From NCBI GenBank assembly GCA_963792675.1, contig CAWBWT010000004.1, forward strand, positions 1 through 64,000: 64,000 nucleotides of DNA, read 5' to 3'. Source of the DNA: JBBROS01 sp963792675 (GTDB taxonomy: Bacteria > Pseudomonadota > Alphaproteobacteria > Acetobacterales > Acetobacteraceae). The first letter of the stretch is position 1. Each line of letters starts with the position of its first letter. A program made the translations under genes and the position numbers. Shown here in pieces: positions 18,023-26,753 of this stretch. The notes below the pieces were generated by a model. It was not told the DNA's origin and made no database searches. It saw only the letters and a program-made list of their open reading frames with translations.

Positions 18023-18260
18023 TCTGACGCGCAAAAACGCGCTGTTCGCGGGCAGCGACGGCGGCGCCCGGCATTGGGCTTTGGCGATGACGCTGATCCA
18101 GACGGCCAAGCTGAACGGCGTCGACCCGATGGCCTGGCTCACCGACGTGCTCGAGCGGATCGTCTCCGGGCGCACCAAGGCGCACGAACTCAACACGCTG
18201 CTGCCATGGATCTGGGCCGAGGCTCAGGCCAACGGCGACGCTCCCGCGCTCGCGGCATAG
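18023..18260 (+). pseudogene. tnpC: IS66-type transposase C-terminal remnant
   Basis: The frame LTRKNALFAGSDGGARHWA, then LIQTAKLNGVDPMAWLTDVLERI and LPWIW is the C-terminal end of IS66-family TnpC. It is cut at its left by the IS21 element. The sequence on the other side of IS21 does not continue TnpC convincingly, so it was already a fragment before IS21 arrived. Confidence 0.75.
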
Positions 18261-18636
18261 CGCCCGAATCAAGATCAGGCCTTCAGCAAAAGCCGACCAG
18301 GTCAGCGTCGCCCCGCTTACGCATGTTGAATTCTTCTCAGGGCTTGCGCCACTGATCATGGTGACAGTTGTCGCGGCATGGATGCTGGACGCAGTTGCCT
18401 GTGCGGACATGAAGATCGGGCCGCCTCGTGTCGCGGTCCCGGCACTGGCGGATCTACACCGCCTGCTGGCCACGCTTGGTTTCAGGACAGACTTTTCGTC
18501 ATCCCCCATAAACTCTTGCCGTCCAGCGGCATTGTCGTCTGCCGCGGTGACGGCGGCGCTTTCTGCTGTGTTGATCTCATCGCTGCTCCCCAGGGCGACG
18601 GTCGAGTCGCCCTGGAGCAGGAACATTGTTACCTTT
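18261..18636. other. Intergenic region, nothing recognised
   Basis: About 375 bases between the IS66 remnant and the receiver gene on the other strand. Frames are open on both strands but resemble no family; probably leftover IS DNA. Confidence 0.35.
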
Positions 18637-19008
18637 TCAGGTAGCCCTGATCTTGCGGGCGAGGCGCTCAGCAAGGTCGGCGGGGTGGAACGGTTTAGGG
18701 CATGCCTCCCAATTGGGACGGTCTCGGGGGAGAATGGCTTGTCCGTAGCCCGTCACGAAGAGAAACGGAATGCCTTTCGCTTCCAGAACATAGGCGACCG
18801 GGAAGACCATCTCGCCAGCAACATTTACATCCAACAAGGCCACATCCACGTTTTCGACCTTTGCGGCTGCCAGGGCGGCTTGGACGCTTGCAAAGGGGCC
18901 GACGACGATACAACCAGCGTCGAGTAGCGCGTTTTCCACCTCAAGCGCGATCAGGTATTCGTCCTCGACGACCAGCACGCGCTTTCCTGTAAGCAGCGGG
19001 TGCGTCAT
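18637..19008 (-). CDS. Single-domain response regulator
   Basis: 123 residues, CheY-like receiver: acidic pair in VLVVEDEYLIA, phospho-acceptor in VALLDVNVAGE, Thr in LFVTGYG and Lys in CPKPFHPADL. It follows the HWE kinase with an ATGA overlap, so the two are translationally coupled and this is the likely phosphate acceptor of the kinase. This receiver type commonly partners HWE kinases. Confidence 0.9.
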   Translation of the reverse strand: MTHPLLTGKRVLVVEDEYLIALEVENALLDAGCIVVGPFASVQAALAAAKVENVDVALLDVNVAGEMVFPVAYVLEAKGIPFLFVTGYGQAILPRDRPNWEACPKPFHPADLAERLARKIRAT

Positions 19009-22000
19009 CCCTTGTCACTGCTTGACGCGGCTGTTTCATCCGACCGGTTCCGAGTGGGCGCCCGAACATGAGCCCGGACGCCATCGGGCAAAAACTCGAT
19101 CTTTGCCTGAGCGGACAGGTCGTGGTTGAGCGCTCGTTCGATCAGCGTGCTGCCGAAGCCTCTCGCAGTCGGCGCTATGACCGGGGGACCATTTCTCTCG
19201 ACCCACTCCAGCACGAGATGCTCGTCAGCATCGTTCTGCTCTAGGTCCCATGTCACGGTGACGTTGCCGTCCGGTACGGACAAGGCGCCGTATTTGACGG
19301 CGTTCGTGGCCAGTTCGTGGATGGCCATGCCAAGGGCCAGCGCTCCGCGAGGATTGAGGGATACAGGCGGCCCCTCGATCTGAACGTTGGTCCAACCCGG
19401 GGCCATGTAAGGCCGAAGCTCTTCGGCGATGATCTCCCCCAGCAGCACGTTCGACCAGCTCTGGCGACTGAGCAGCGCGTAGGCGGCGGTCAGCGCATGC
19501 ACCCGGCCCAGGAACACGCCGGAGAATTCCTCCAGTGTTCCCGCTCGCCGAAGTGTCTGTGTCGCCAGCGAGATCACCACAGTCAGCATGTTCTTGACCC
19601 GGTGGTTCAGCTCATCGACGAGCAGACGTTGATGCTCTTCGGCCTGCACGATCCCGGTGACGTCGACGAAGGTGATCAACGATCCCTCCATCGTGCTGTC
19701 CGGTGCCCGATACGGCAGGATGCGCAGCAGGTAGTGCGCGGTCCCGTCGTGCCGTGACACGCGCCGTTCCAGCGGTTCCAGCGTAGCCATGACCTGCCGG
19801 ACGTCGTCGCGCAATGCGTCGTAGCTGACCCGGCTGACGATGTCGGTCAGAGGCCGACCGCGGTCAGTTGGGATGAGGTTGTAGATGCTGCCGACCTCTG
19901 GGGTGTAGGCGCGAACGACCATATGCTGATCGAGAAAGACCGTGGCGACCCGGGTGCTTTCAAACAGGTTGCGCAGGTCACTGTTCGCCCGGTCCAACTC
20001 GTCGACCTTGCTTGAGAGCTGCGCGTTGACTGTGTGCAATTCCTCATTGACGGACTGGATTTCCTCTTTCGAGGTTTCCAGCTCTTCGTTCGTGGATTGC
20101 AACTCCTCGTTGACGGAATGCAGTTCCTCGTTGGTGCTGCGCAGCTCCTCGAGCGCGGTTTCATGCTCTTCAGCAAGCGCTTGCAGCTGCTCCCGGAGGT
20201 CACGATTTTCTCGCTCCAGTTCCGTCGTCAGGCTGTGCTTGCCGGTGCTATCTGCCGCTTGAACCGGCTCGTCCCCGGTAGGCCTCGTTTCCTTGAACAC
20301 GATCAAAAACGGCCGGTCTGGCTCCTGTCCCGGCAGGGGCTCCACGATGAGCGTGACGGAGCGGCCGCCCCCCGTTTCAGACGCAACTTCGTGCTCCACG
20401 GCGCGCCCGGTCTCGACCGCAGTGCGCAGCGCACTGCGTGCACTATGGCGCAAGTTCCGCTGAACCATGTCGAACACGCTGCGACTTGGCGGACCAAGAG
20501 CAGGCTGAAGAACGCCTCCCACGTGACTCGAGTAGTGCGCCACGTTGCCGTCCTCTGTGACCACAACGTAGGGGGCGGCAAATCTCTCCAGCACGCGGCT
20601 CGCCCCGACCGCCAGCGCCCGTGGCCAGTCCGTGCGGCCTTCAGACTGAGTATTTCCGTCCTTTGGTTCCAAGGCGCGGCTGGGCGGGCCGCTTTGGGCA
20701 AACCGCTGCGGGACCCGCAGGGGAGGGCTGGGTCCGTCGCGACGCTGGAAGATCCGGTGCTCTTTCTCCAACGGAGCGAACAGGCTTTCGTGGCGGGTGA
20801 CGGTCTCCGAACTGCCGAGCAGCAGCACGCCTCCAGGCGCAAGCGAGTAATGGAAAGCAGGGATCACGGTGGCCTGGAGATCGGCGTCCATGTAGATGAG
20901 CAGGTTGCGACAGGACACGAGGTCCATGCGCGAAAACGGCGGGTCGCGGATCAGACTGTGCGCGGAGAAGGTGCAGAGATCACGGACTTCCTTGCTGACG
21001 ACGTAGCTGTTTTCAGCGTGGCTGAAGAAACGCTCACGCCGGTCCGGTGACAGGCCGTCGATCAGGGTTGCGGGGTAGCGTCCCGACCGGGCGGTGGCGA
21101 TCGCGGGTTCATCAATGTCGGTGGCGAAGACCTGCACCCGCGGCACAACGGCCAAGCCGTCCATGTGCTCCCGTAGCAGGATGGCGAGCGAGTAAGCCTC
21201 TTCTCCAGTGGCACACCCGGGCACCCAGACCCGGACGGCGTCATTGGTTCCCTTACCCTCGAATAGGCGGGGCACAATAACCCGCTTCACGGCTTCGAAC
21301 GCATCGGCGTCCCGGAAAAACGTGGTGACGCCGATCAGCAGGTCACGAAACAGCAGCACCGCTTCGTCCTGGTCTTGCTCGAGCCGGACGACGTAGTCGG
21401 CCAGTTCCGTCAACTCGACGACCTGCATGCGGCGCTGCACCCGCCGCAGGAACGTCTTGTCTTTGTACTGGCTGAAGTCGTGGCCAAGCCGGGCGCGTAG
21501 AATTTCGCAGATGCTGAGCCGGGCTGTGTCAATCTGCTCGGCGGAGTCGACCGTTGAAACGGGTTCGATGTTGCCGCTGGAGGCCATCACCAGTCGGGGC
21601 ATGTCCTGCACCGGAACAATCAAGTCAACGGCGCCTGTTGCGATGGCGCTGTTCGGCATGCCGCTATGCTGCGGCGCTGAGCCGTCGGTGCCTTGGGCAA
21701 GAGTCAAACCGCCTCGCGCCTTGATCGCCTTCAGCCCAAGCGCTCCATCATGACCGGTGCCGGACAGCACGATGCCGATGGCGTCCTCGCCGAAATCAGC
21801 GGCCAGGCTGTCGAAGAACTGGTCAATCGGCGTCGCCTCGCGCGGGACGTCGGATGCGAGGTGTCGCAAGTGCAACCGGCCTTGCTGCAAGGTCACGATG
21901 TAGCCGGGCGGAACGACATAGACCCGGTTCGGTTCAACGAGCTCGTTGTCCACCGCTTCGGAGACGTCCATCCCAGTCCAGCGGCCAATGATCTCGGTCA

Positions 22001-22133
22001 GCAGGCTTTTGCGATCAGCCGAGAGGTGCAGGACAACGACGAAAACCAACCCGCTGTCGGCCGGCATACTTTCAAAGAACAAACGAAACGCTTCGATACC
22101 GCCTGCTGAGGCGCCGATTCCGACAATCCTCAT
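19005..22133 (-). CDS. CheB-CheR-PAS-HWE hybrid sensor kinase
   Basis: 1,042 residues. The CheB methylesterase domain (about 1-180) has GIGASAGGIEAF, the catalytic His in VVLHLSAD and Asp in GTGHDGALG. The CheR methyltransferase domain (about 200-470) contains VWVPGCATGEEAYSLA. A long coiled coil with repeated SxNEEL units follows (LRSTNEELHSVNEELQS), then a PAS domain and an HWE-type kinase: DELNHRVKNML with the phospho-acceptor His, and AIHELATNAVKYGAL for ATP binding. It likely senses an internal or light/redox signal through PAS. It is co-transcribed with the receiver at 18637. Confidence 0.93.
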   Translation of the reverse strand: MRIVGIGASAGGIEAFRLFFESMPADSGLVFVVVLHLSADRKSLLTEIIGRWTGMDVSEAVDNELVEPNRVYVVPPGYIVTLQQGRLHLRHLASDVPREATPIDQFFDSLAADFGEDAIGIVLSGTGHDGALGLKAIKARGGLTLAQGTDGSAPQHSGMPNSAIATGAVDLIVPVQDMPRLVMASSGNIEPVSTVDSAEQIDTARLSICEILRARLGHDFSQYKDKTFLRRVQRRMQVVELTELADYVVRLEQDQDEAVLLFRDLLIGVTTFFRDADAFEAVKRVIVPRLFEGKGTNDAVRVWVPGCATGEEAYSLAILLREHMDGLAVVPRVQVFATDIDEPAIATARSGRYPATLIDGLSPDRRERFFSHAENSYVVSKEVRDLCTFSAHSLIRDPPFSRMDLVSCRNLLIYMDADLQATVIPAFHYSLAPGGVLLLGSSETVTRHESLFAPLEKEHRIFQRRDGPSPPLRVPQRFAQSGPPSRALEPKDGNTQSEGRTDWPRALAVGASRVLERFAAPYVVVTEDGNVAHYSSHVGGVLQPALGPPSRSVFDMVQRNLRHSARSALRTAVETGRAVEHEVASETGGGRSVTLIVEPLPGQEPDRPFLIVFKETRPTGDEPVQAADSTGKHSLTTELERENRDLREQLQALAEEHETALEELRSTNEELHSVNEELQSTNEELETSKEEIQSVNEELHTVNAQLSSKVDELDRANSDLRNLFESTRVATVFLDQHMVVRAYTPEVGSIYNLIPTDRGRPLTDIVSRVSYDALRDDVRQVMATLEPLERRVSRHDGTAHYLLRILPYRAPDSTMEGSLITFVDVTGIVQAEEHQRLLVDELNHRVKNMLTVVISLATQTLRRAGTLEEFSGVFLGRVHALTAAYALLSRQSWSNVLLGEIIAEELRPYMAPGWTNVQIEGPPVSLNPRGALALGMAIHELATNAVKYGALSVPDGNVTVTWDLEQNDADEHLVLEWVERNGPPVIAPTARGFGSTLIERALNHDLSAQAKIEFLPDGVRAHVRAPTRNRSDETAASSSDKG

Positions 22134-22185
22134 CTAGCTGCGCTCCGCAGGCAGACGAGCGAGGCGTTTGGCCATTATGGACAGA

Positions 22186-22371
22186 TCAGCGTGCAACTGG
22201 CTGTCCCTCGCTGTCGACCGATTCTTCCCGCCGACGCTCCTCCTCCTGCAGCAGTCGCAGCGCGGCACGCACAACCTCGCTGGCGCTGGTGAAGCGACCG
22301 CAGGCAATCCGCCCTGCAACGAAGGCGTCCATCTCCGGGGTAAGGGAGATATTCCGAGTTCTAACGTTCAT
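22186..22371 (-). CDS. parD: ParD-family antitoxin, orphan
   Basis: 61 residues from the ATG at 22371 (MNVRTRNISLTPEMDAFV). This is the ribbon-helix-helix fold of ParD: ISLTPEMDAFVAGRIACGRF, then SASEVVRAALRLLQEEERRR. A ParE toxin should follow, but only about 50 bases separate it from the kinase gene, so the toxin is missing. An upstream start at 22410 is possible. Confidence 0.8.
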   Translation of the reverse strand: MNVRTRNISLTPEMDAFVAGRIACGRFTSASEVVRAALRLLQEEERRREESVDSEGQPVAR

Positions 22372-22520
22372 GGCTATGCGTGAACGTGGGATGGCGTTCC
22401 CCGTTGCCAATTCTTGCCAACTCTAATTGCGGTCGCGTGTGCGCTTGTCAGGCGACAGGGTAAACCCATCCGGAGGCGCCATCAGGAACCCAGCCACCCT
22501 GCGGAGCAGGGAGAGGCAAG

Positions 22521-22939
22521 TTGACGGATCGAATGGCCGTATTTCCGCCTGGCAAGGACGGGCGGAGACAGTTGATGAGGACGCCGGACGAGGTGGCGGC
22601 GATGCAGCGACTTCACGGTTTGGGCTGGGGCACCCGGCGGATCGCAGCCGAGATCGGATGCAACCGGGAAACGGTGCAGCGGTATCTGGCCGCAGGTCGC
22701 TGGGCACCGTGCCGGGTTCCGACCCAGCCCAGTCTGCTGTCGGGTCATGCAGCTTGGCTGGCTGAGCGGCTTCGGCGTCACCGGGGCAATGCGGACGTGG
22801 TGCGCCAGGAGTTGGCATCCGAGTTTGGCATCGTAGTCAGCCTGCGTACGGTGGAGCGGGCGGTGTCGCATTTGCGACGTGAGCTTGCGGCCGAGGCGCT
22901 GGCCACGATCCGGTTCGAGACGCCGCCGGCTACGAAGCC
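22521..22939 (+). pseudogene. IS21-type IstA N-terminal remnant
   Basis: MRTPDEVAAMQRLHGLGWGTRRIAAEIGCNRETVQRYLAAG is the N-terminal HTH of an IstA transposase, distinct from the intact copy at 15561. After about 130 residues the reading loses similarity at the junction with an IS6-type transposase. It lacks the whole catalytic domain. Confidence 0.65.
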
Positions 22940-23506
22940 GTGCGGGATTGGGAAGCCAAGCTCATCCCCGCCCTGGCCGAGGATCTGCGTCGCCGTCGTC
23001 GCGGCAAGGTCGGCCACAGTTGGTATGTCGACGAGACCTACGTCAAGGTCGAGGGTCGCTTGTGCTATCTGTATCGCGCCGTCGACAGCTCCGGCGCCCT
23101 GGTGGACGTGATGTTCAGCGAGCGACGCGACATGGCCGCCGCCAAGGTATTCTTCCGATCAGCGAGGACGGTGGCTGGCGTCACACCGGATCGGGTCACC
23201 ACGGACGGCCACGACAGCTATCCCCGCGCGATCCGCACCGAGTTGGGCAAGAGGGTTCGACACCGGGCGAGCCAATACATGAACAATCGGATTGAGCAGG
23301 ACCATCGTGGCATCAAGGGCCGATACCGGCCCATGCGCGGCTTCAAGTGCCCGACATCCGCGGCGCGGTTCTGTCGAGGCTATGATGAGCTGCGCAATTT
23401 CCTCCGACCCCGGTCCCGTCACAACCAGCACGTTCCTGCCGGTCACCGCCGGTTACACCTTCTCTGCCGGACCATCACAGTGCTGGCCATTTTGGAAGCC
23501 GCCTGA
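22940..23506 (+). pseudogene. IS6-family transposase, N-terminally truncated
   Basis: The DDE core is readable: WYVDETYVKVEGRLCYLYRA (first D), VTTDGHDSYPRAI (second D) and NNRIEQDHRGIKGRYRPM (E). The usual N-terminal HTH is missing, replaced by the IstA fragment, and the C-terminus continues into unrelated sequence. The joint is a deletion or insertion scar between two elements. Confidence 0.75.
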
Positions 23507-23701
23507 TTGGACCCGCGATCCAGCGACGGTCACGAGAATGCTTGGTGGCGCGAAATCTGACACAACCGCCAAATTGCCTACCGCGAGCATCGCGTAGATG
23601 GGGACAACGCGCCGACGGAGCGCCGCTCTCCGAAAGAGCTGGAGGCCACTCGAGTTCGTCATCGCTTGCAGTTTCGCACCGAGCACACCCATTTTGCTCG
23701 T

Positions 23702-24451
23702 TCAGATCTGCGCCGTCCCGCCATCCACGAACAGCTCGCTTCCGGTGACGAAACTACTTTCATCCGAGGCAAGGAACAGTGCGCCACGCGCAACTTCCTC
23801 CGGTTCGCCCAGCCGCCCAAGCGGAATGGAAGTGACCGACGCGTCGATCATGGCCTGGTGCACCGCCTCATTCGGCGCCAAGGCGTGCCAGCCAGGCGTC
23901 GATGTTGGGCCAGGCACGAGCACGTTGATCCTTATCTTCCGCGGCGCGAGGTCGAGGATCCAGTTGCGGGCAAAACTTCGCAGCGCCGCCTTGCTCGCGC
24001 TATAGACGCTAAACGCAGGCGTGCCGGCGCTGGCCGCGGTCGATCCGGTCAGGATGACCGAGCCGCCATTCCGCATCAGCGGCAGCGCTTTCTGCACGGT
24101 AAACAGTGTCCCTTTCACGTTGATCCGGAACGTTCGGTCGAAATGCTCCTCGGAGATGTCCTGAAGCGGCATGAATTCGCCCCCGCCGGCATTTGCGAAC
24201 ACCACGTCGATGGTACCCGCTTCCTCGCGGACGATGGCAAACAAGCGGTCAAGATCCGCGAGGTTCGACACGTCGCCGCAGACGCCGCGGGCACGGTCGC
24301 CCACGGCTGCGACCGCCTCGGCAAGCTCCTTGTCGCGGCGACCCGTCATGAAGACGCGCGCACCCTCCGCCACGAACAGCTTGGCGGTCGCTAGGCCGAT
24401 GCCGCTGTTCGCGCCGGTAATTACTGCGACCTTGTTCTGCAGCCTGTTCAT
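23702..24451 (-). CDS. Short-chain dehydrogenase/reductase
   Basis: 249 residues, classical SDR. The nucleotide site is ITGANSGIGLA, the NAG motif is in VVFANAGGG, and the catalytic Ser, Tyr and Lys lie in VILTGSTAAS and YSASKAA. It would oxidise or reduce a hydroxyl/carbonyl with NAD(P). The substrate is not visible. It follows the DUF302 gene on the same strand by 36 bases and may belong to the hydratase operon. Confidence 0.9.
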   Translation of the reverse strand: MNRLQNKVAVITGANSGIGLATAKLFVAEGARVFMTGRRDKELAEAVAAVGDRARGVCGDVSNLADLDRLFAIVREEAGTIDVVFANAGGGEFMPLQDISEEHFDRTFRINVKGTLFTVQKALPLMRNGGSVILTGSTAASAGTPAFSVYSASKAALRSFARNWILDLAPRKIRINVLVPGPTSTPGWHALAPNEAVHQAMIDASVTSIPLGRLGEPEEVARGALFLASDESSFVTGSELFVDGGTAQI

Positions 24452-24487
24452 CTCAGCGTATTCCCTGTCGAGGTGAAGGCGTGTCGC

Positions 24488-24938
24488 TCAGCCCGCCGTA
24501 TCGGCATGTCCCGTGGCGGCGGCCGCGATGTCGGACAGCGCGGCCTGCATGACGTGGAGCACGGATGCGCTCTGGGTTACGGCACCATGGCGGGCGGCGA
24601 ACCAGTCCGGATCGTTGTAGCCGAGCCAGGTCGTTCCGTCTGCGTCCAGCCATATGAGCGCCCTGAGCGGCAGGTCGATGCCGGTGGTCTGGGCCGCCTG
24701 CATCAGCGGCGTTCCGGCCCGAGCATTGCCGAAGATCAGCAGCTCGGTGGGACGCAGCGACAGGCCCTCCGCCTTGGCGGCGGCCGCGTGGTCGATGCGG
24801 GCGAACACCGTCATGCCTCGTGCGCGGATCGCGTCCGCGAGCCGGTCGGCTGTGTCTGGCGGACCATGCGCGCTACGTGACCATGCGCATCCCGGCCGGT
24901 GTAATCACGGGCCCGATTCCCTGTACCGTCGCGCTCAT
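24488..24938 (-). pseudogene. DUF302 protein with one frameshift
   Basis: The ATG at 24938 overlaps the previous stop (ATGA). The N-terminal reading SATVQGIGPVITPAGMRMVT meets a TAG near 24870; removing one T restores SAHGPPDTADRLADAIRARG and joins the DUF302 core TVFARIDHAAAAKAEGLSLR ... ELLIFGNARAGTPLMQAAQ. So it is one gene with a single-base lesion or error. DUF302 proteins are small alpha/beta proteins of uncertain role, sometimes beside redox and metal genes. Here it is coupled to the hydratase operon. Confidence 0.75.
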
Positions 24939-25288
24939 GGAGCAGCATCATGGGGATGCGGCTCCGCTTGCCACCGCTGTTCGACCTCCGCCATCTTCTC
25001 CGCCAGCTGAGTGGGCGTCAGCAGACCCTTCTGAAACAGGATGGCCGCGAAGGCTGCGAGCCAGCGTTCATAATAGCCGAGCCGGCCAATCATCTCTGCA
25101 CCAAGTGCCTCGACCCCGCGCCGCTTCTCTTCGGTGCTGAGGATCTTATGGAAGTCCAGAACGTCGGCCAGCGCGTGGCAGCGTTTCTCCCACGGCTTCA
25201 AATCATGTTCGACGCGTTGAAACGTCGGAGAGGTCTGGCCGCCCACGTCGTTCGGCAGCCGCCGCATGAACTCTTCTATGCCGCTCAT
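24935..25288 (-). CDS. Nitrile hydratase beta-N-like / thiocyanate hydrolase subunit
   Basis: 117 residues. It matches the N-terminal half of nitrile hydratase beta chains or the small ScnB-type subunit of thiocyanate hydrolase: WEKRCHALADVL, GVEALGAEMIGRLGYYERW and LAAFAAILFQKGLLT. It packs against the catalytic alpha chain. The start overlaps the alpha stop by ATGA, so it is translated in step with it. In a standard nitrile hydratase this half would be fused to the C-terminal half encoded at 25925-26278. Confidence 0.8.
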   Translation of the reverse strand: MSGIEEFMRRLPNDVGGQTSPTFQRVEHDLKPWEKRCHALADVLDFHKILSTEEKRRGVEALGAEMIGRLGYYERWLAAFAAILFQKGLLTPTQLAEKMAEVEQRWQAEPHPHDAAP

Positions 25289-25932
25289 GGCGCGCTCACC
25301 TTCGCGCCGCCCGAGGCGGGAACCACGCCGATCATCGCGTCGCGCGTCACCAACGTGGCCAGCTGCTCCTCGGTGAAATCATCCGTGCCCTCCGGCCGCT
25401 TCGGGAGCACGAGGAAGCGCAGCGCTGAGGTGGAGTCAGTTACGCGGATCTCCACGTCATCCGGGATGATCGTGCCAAACTCGGCCAGCAGAGCGCGCGG
25501 CGCCGACACAGCGCGCGCGCGGTATGGCTTCAACTTGTACCAGTCGGGCGGCAGGCCGAGCACCGGACGCGGGTAACAGGAGCACAAGGTGCAGACCACG
25601 AGGTTGTGGACCGTCGCCGTATTCTCCAGCACGATGAGGCCGGTGTCGTCATAGAACGTGATGCCGAAATCCTCGCACGTGCCTCTGCCATCGGCCAGCA
25701 GGCGCGCTCTAAAATCGGCGTCCACCCAGGCGCGCGCGACGACCTTTGCGCCGAGCGCGGGCGTGCGCGAATTGAGCACATCGATCTGGTGCCTGATCTC
25801 GCCGGCACGGAGCAGTTGCCGTTCCGTCAGCAATTCTTCCAGAGCGGTTTCCAGCACCTCGAAGTAGCCCGGCGGTCCGGTCTCAACGATTTCCGCGTGG
25901 GGATGGTCGCTCTTGTGTCCTTGGTTATGCAT
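25285..25932 (-). CDS. Nitrile hydratase alpha / thiocyanate hydrolase gamma-type subunit
   Basis: 215 residues from the ATG at 25932. The metal centre motif VVCTLCSCYPRPVLG is complete; CTLCSC is the cobalt-type version, with two cysteines normally oxidised. The N-terminal LETALEELLTERQLLRAGEI and C-terminal FLVLPKRPEGTDDF regions are typical. It hydrates nitriles to amides or, in the three-subunit relatives, hydrolyses thiocyanate. The start lies inside the end of the beta-C gene (ATGCATAA overlap). Confidence 0.9.
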   Translation of the reverse strand: MHNQGHKSDHPHAEIVETGPPGYFEVLETALEELLTERQLLRAGEIRHQIDVLNSRTPALGAKVVARAWVDADFRARLLADGRGTCEDFGITFYDDTGLIVLENTATVHNLVVCTLCSCYPRPVLGLPPDWYKLKPYRARAVSAPRALLAEFGTIIPDDVEIRVTDSTSALRFLVLPKRPEGTDDFTEEQLATLVTRDAMIGVVPASGGAKVSAP

Positions 25933-26278
25933 GGTCCGCTGACTCCAGCCAGGTCTCGAACACCTCGATGCGCAGGCTGTCGTGTTTCTCACCTGCGTAG
26001 CCGGGCCAGATTTCGGTCATTGGGAAGGCAATGCGGTAATAATGCCTTCTGTCCCCAGCATTCCGGCCGAACCCTTCCTCCTCATTGTCGATCGCCGGCG
26101 AGACGAGCCGCTCAATGACTCCAGTCTTCCCGCGCAGATAAAGCGGCACCCGGTAGTGGCCGATGGGAAAGCGGCCTATGACCTTGACGGGCTCGCCAAC
26201 CCGATAAGCCGGCACGTCGCCAAGCGCGGGAACGACAGTGCCTGACGATCGGACAGGAGTGGGTTGCTGTTCCTCCAT
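25925..26278 (-). CDS. Nitrile hydratase beta-C-like / thiocyanate hydrolase subunit
   Basis: 117 residues from the ATG at 26278 (AGGAGAGG upstream). It is the C-terminal SH3-like barrel of nitrile hydratase beta: YRVGEPVKVIGRFPIGHYRVPLYLRGKTGVIE and GRNAGDRRHYYRIAFPMTEIW. It is the first gene of the coupled set, so the gene order here is beta-C, alpha, beta-N. Split beta chains occur in thiocyanate hydrolase and in toyocamycin nitrile hydratase; the substrate here cannot be told from sequence alone. Confidence 0.85.
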   Translation of the reverse strand: MEEQQPTPVRSSGTVVPALGDVPAYRVGEPVKVIGRFPIGHYRVPLYLRGKTGVIERLVSPAIDNEEEGFGRNAGDRRHYYRIAFPMTEIWPGYAGEKHDSLRIEVFETWLESADHA

Positions 26279-26323
26279 GTGAGGCCTCTCCTGCGAACGA
26301 ACGCCAGCCTGCCCCGAGACCAC

Positions 26324-26753
26324 GATGCAGAGGTGCTAGGTGTTGTTAAGAACTGCTCAGCGCGTCATCGGGCGCGGGCGATTGGCTGACCAGTTCTTTG
26401 GCCCCGGCAAGTCGGATAACAGATGTCCACCGGGTTGATGGAGTAATCGGCTGATCGGTGGAGGCGATAAAGTCTCGGAAATGGCCTAGTTCGCCGTCTC
26501 GACCTACCGTAGCAAGTCGGGACGTTCGCGCATGCGACGGAGAGCAGGGACGGGGCATCGGGCGCGGCTAGGTATCGCTTCCGCGTGTGACGCGTCGTTT
26601 CCACGCGAAGCCGATCACAGAGCATCCGTCGCCTCGAAAGGCGGCGAGCTGTCTTCTGCCGTCCTCAAGGCAAGGGCAGCAGCATGCCGGCGCTATGCAT
26701 TCGCGATGCAGAGGTCTCGCGGGCCTTCGCAGCGGGCAGCGGCAGTATCCCGA
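26324..26753. other. Intergenic region, nothing recognised
   Basis: About 430 bases between the hydratase operon and the MBL-fold gene. It should hold the hydratase operon promoter near its left end; no clear -35/-10 or operator stands out and no gene is supported. Confidence 0.4.

Noticed and set aside
17979..18674. 231-codon minus-strand frame over the IS66 remnant
   Set aside because: No family similarity and it overlaps the receiver gene and the remnant; low support.
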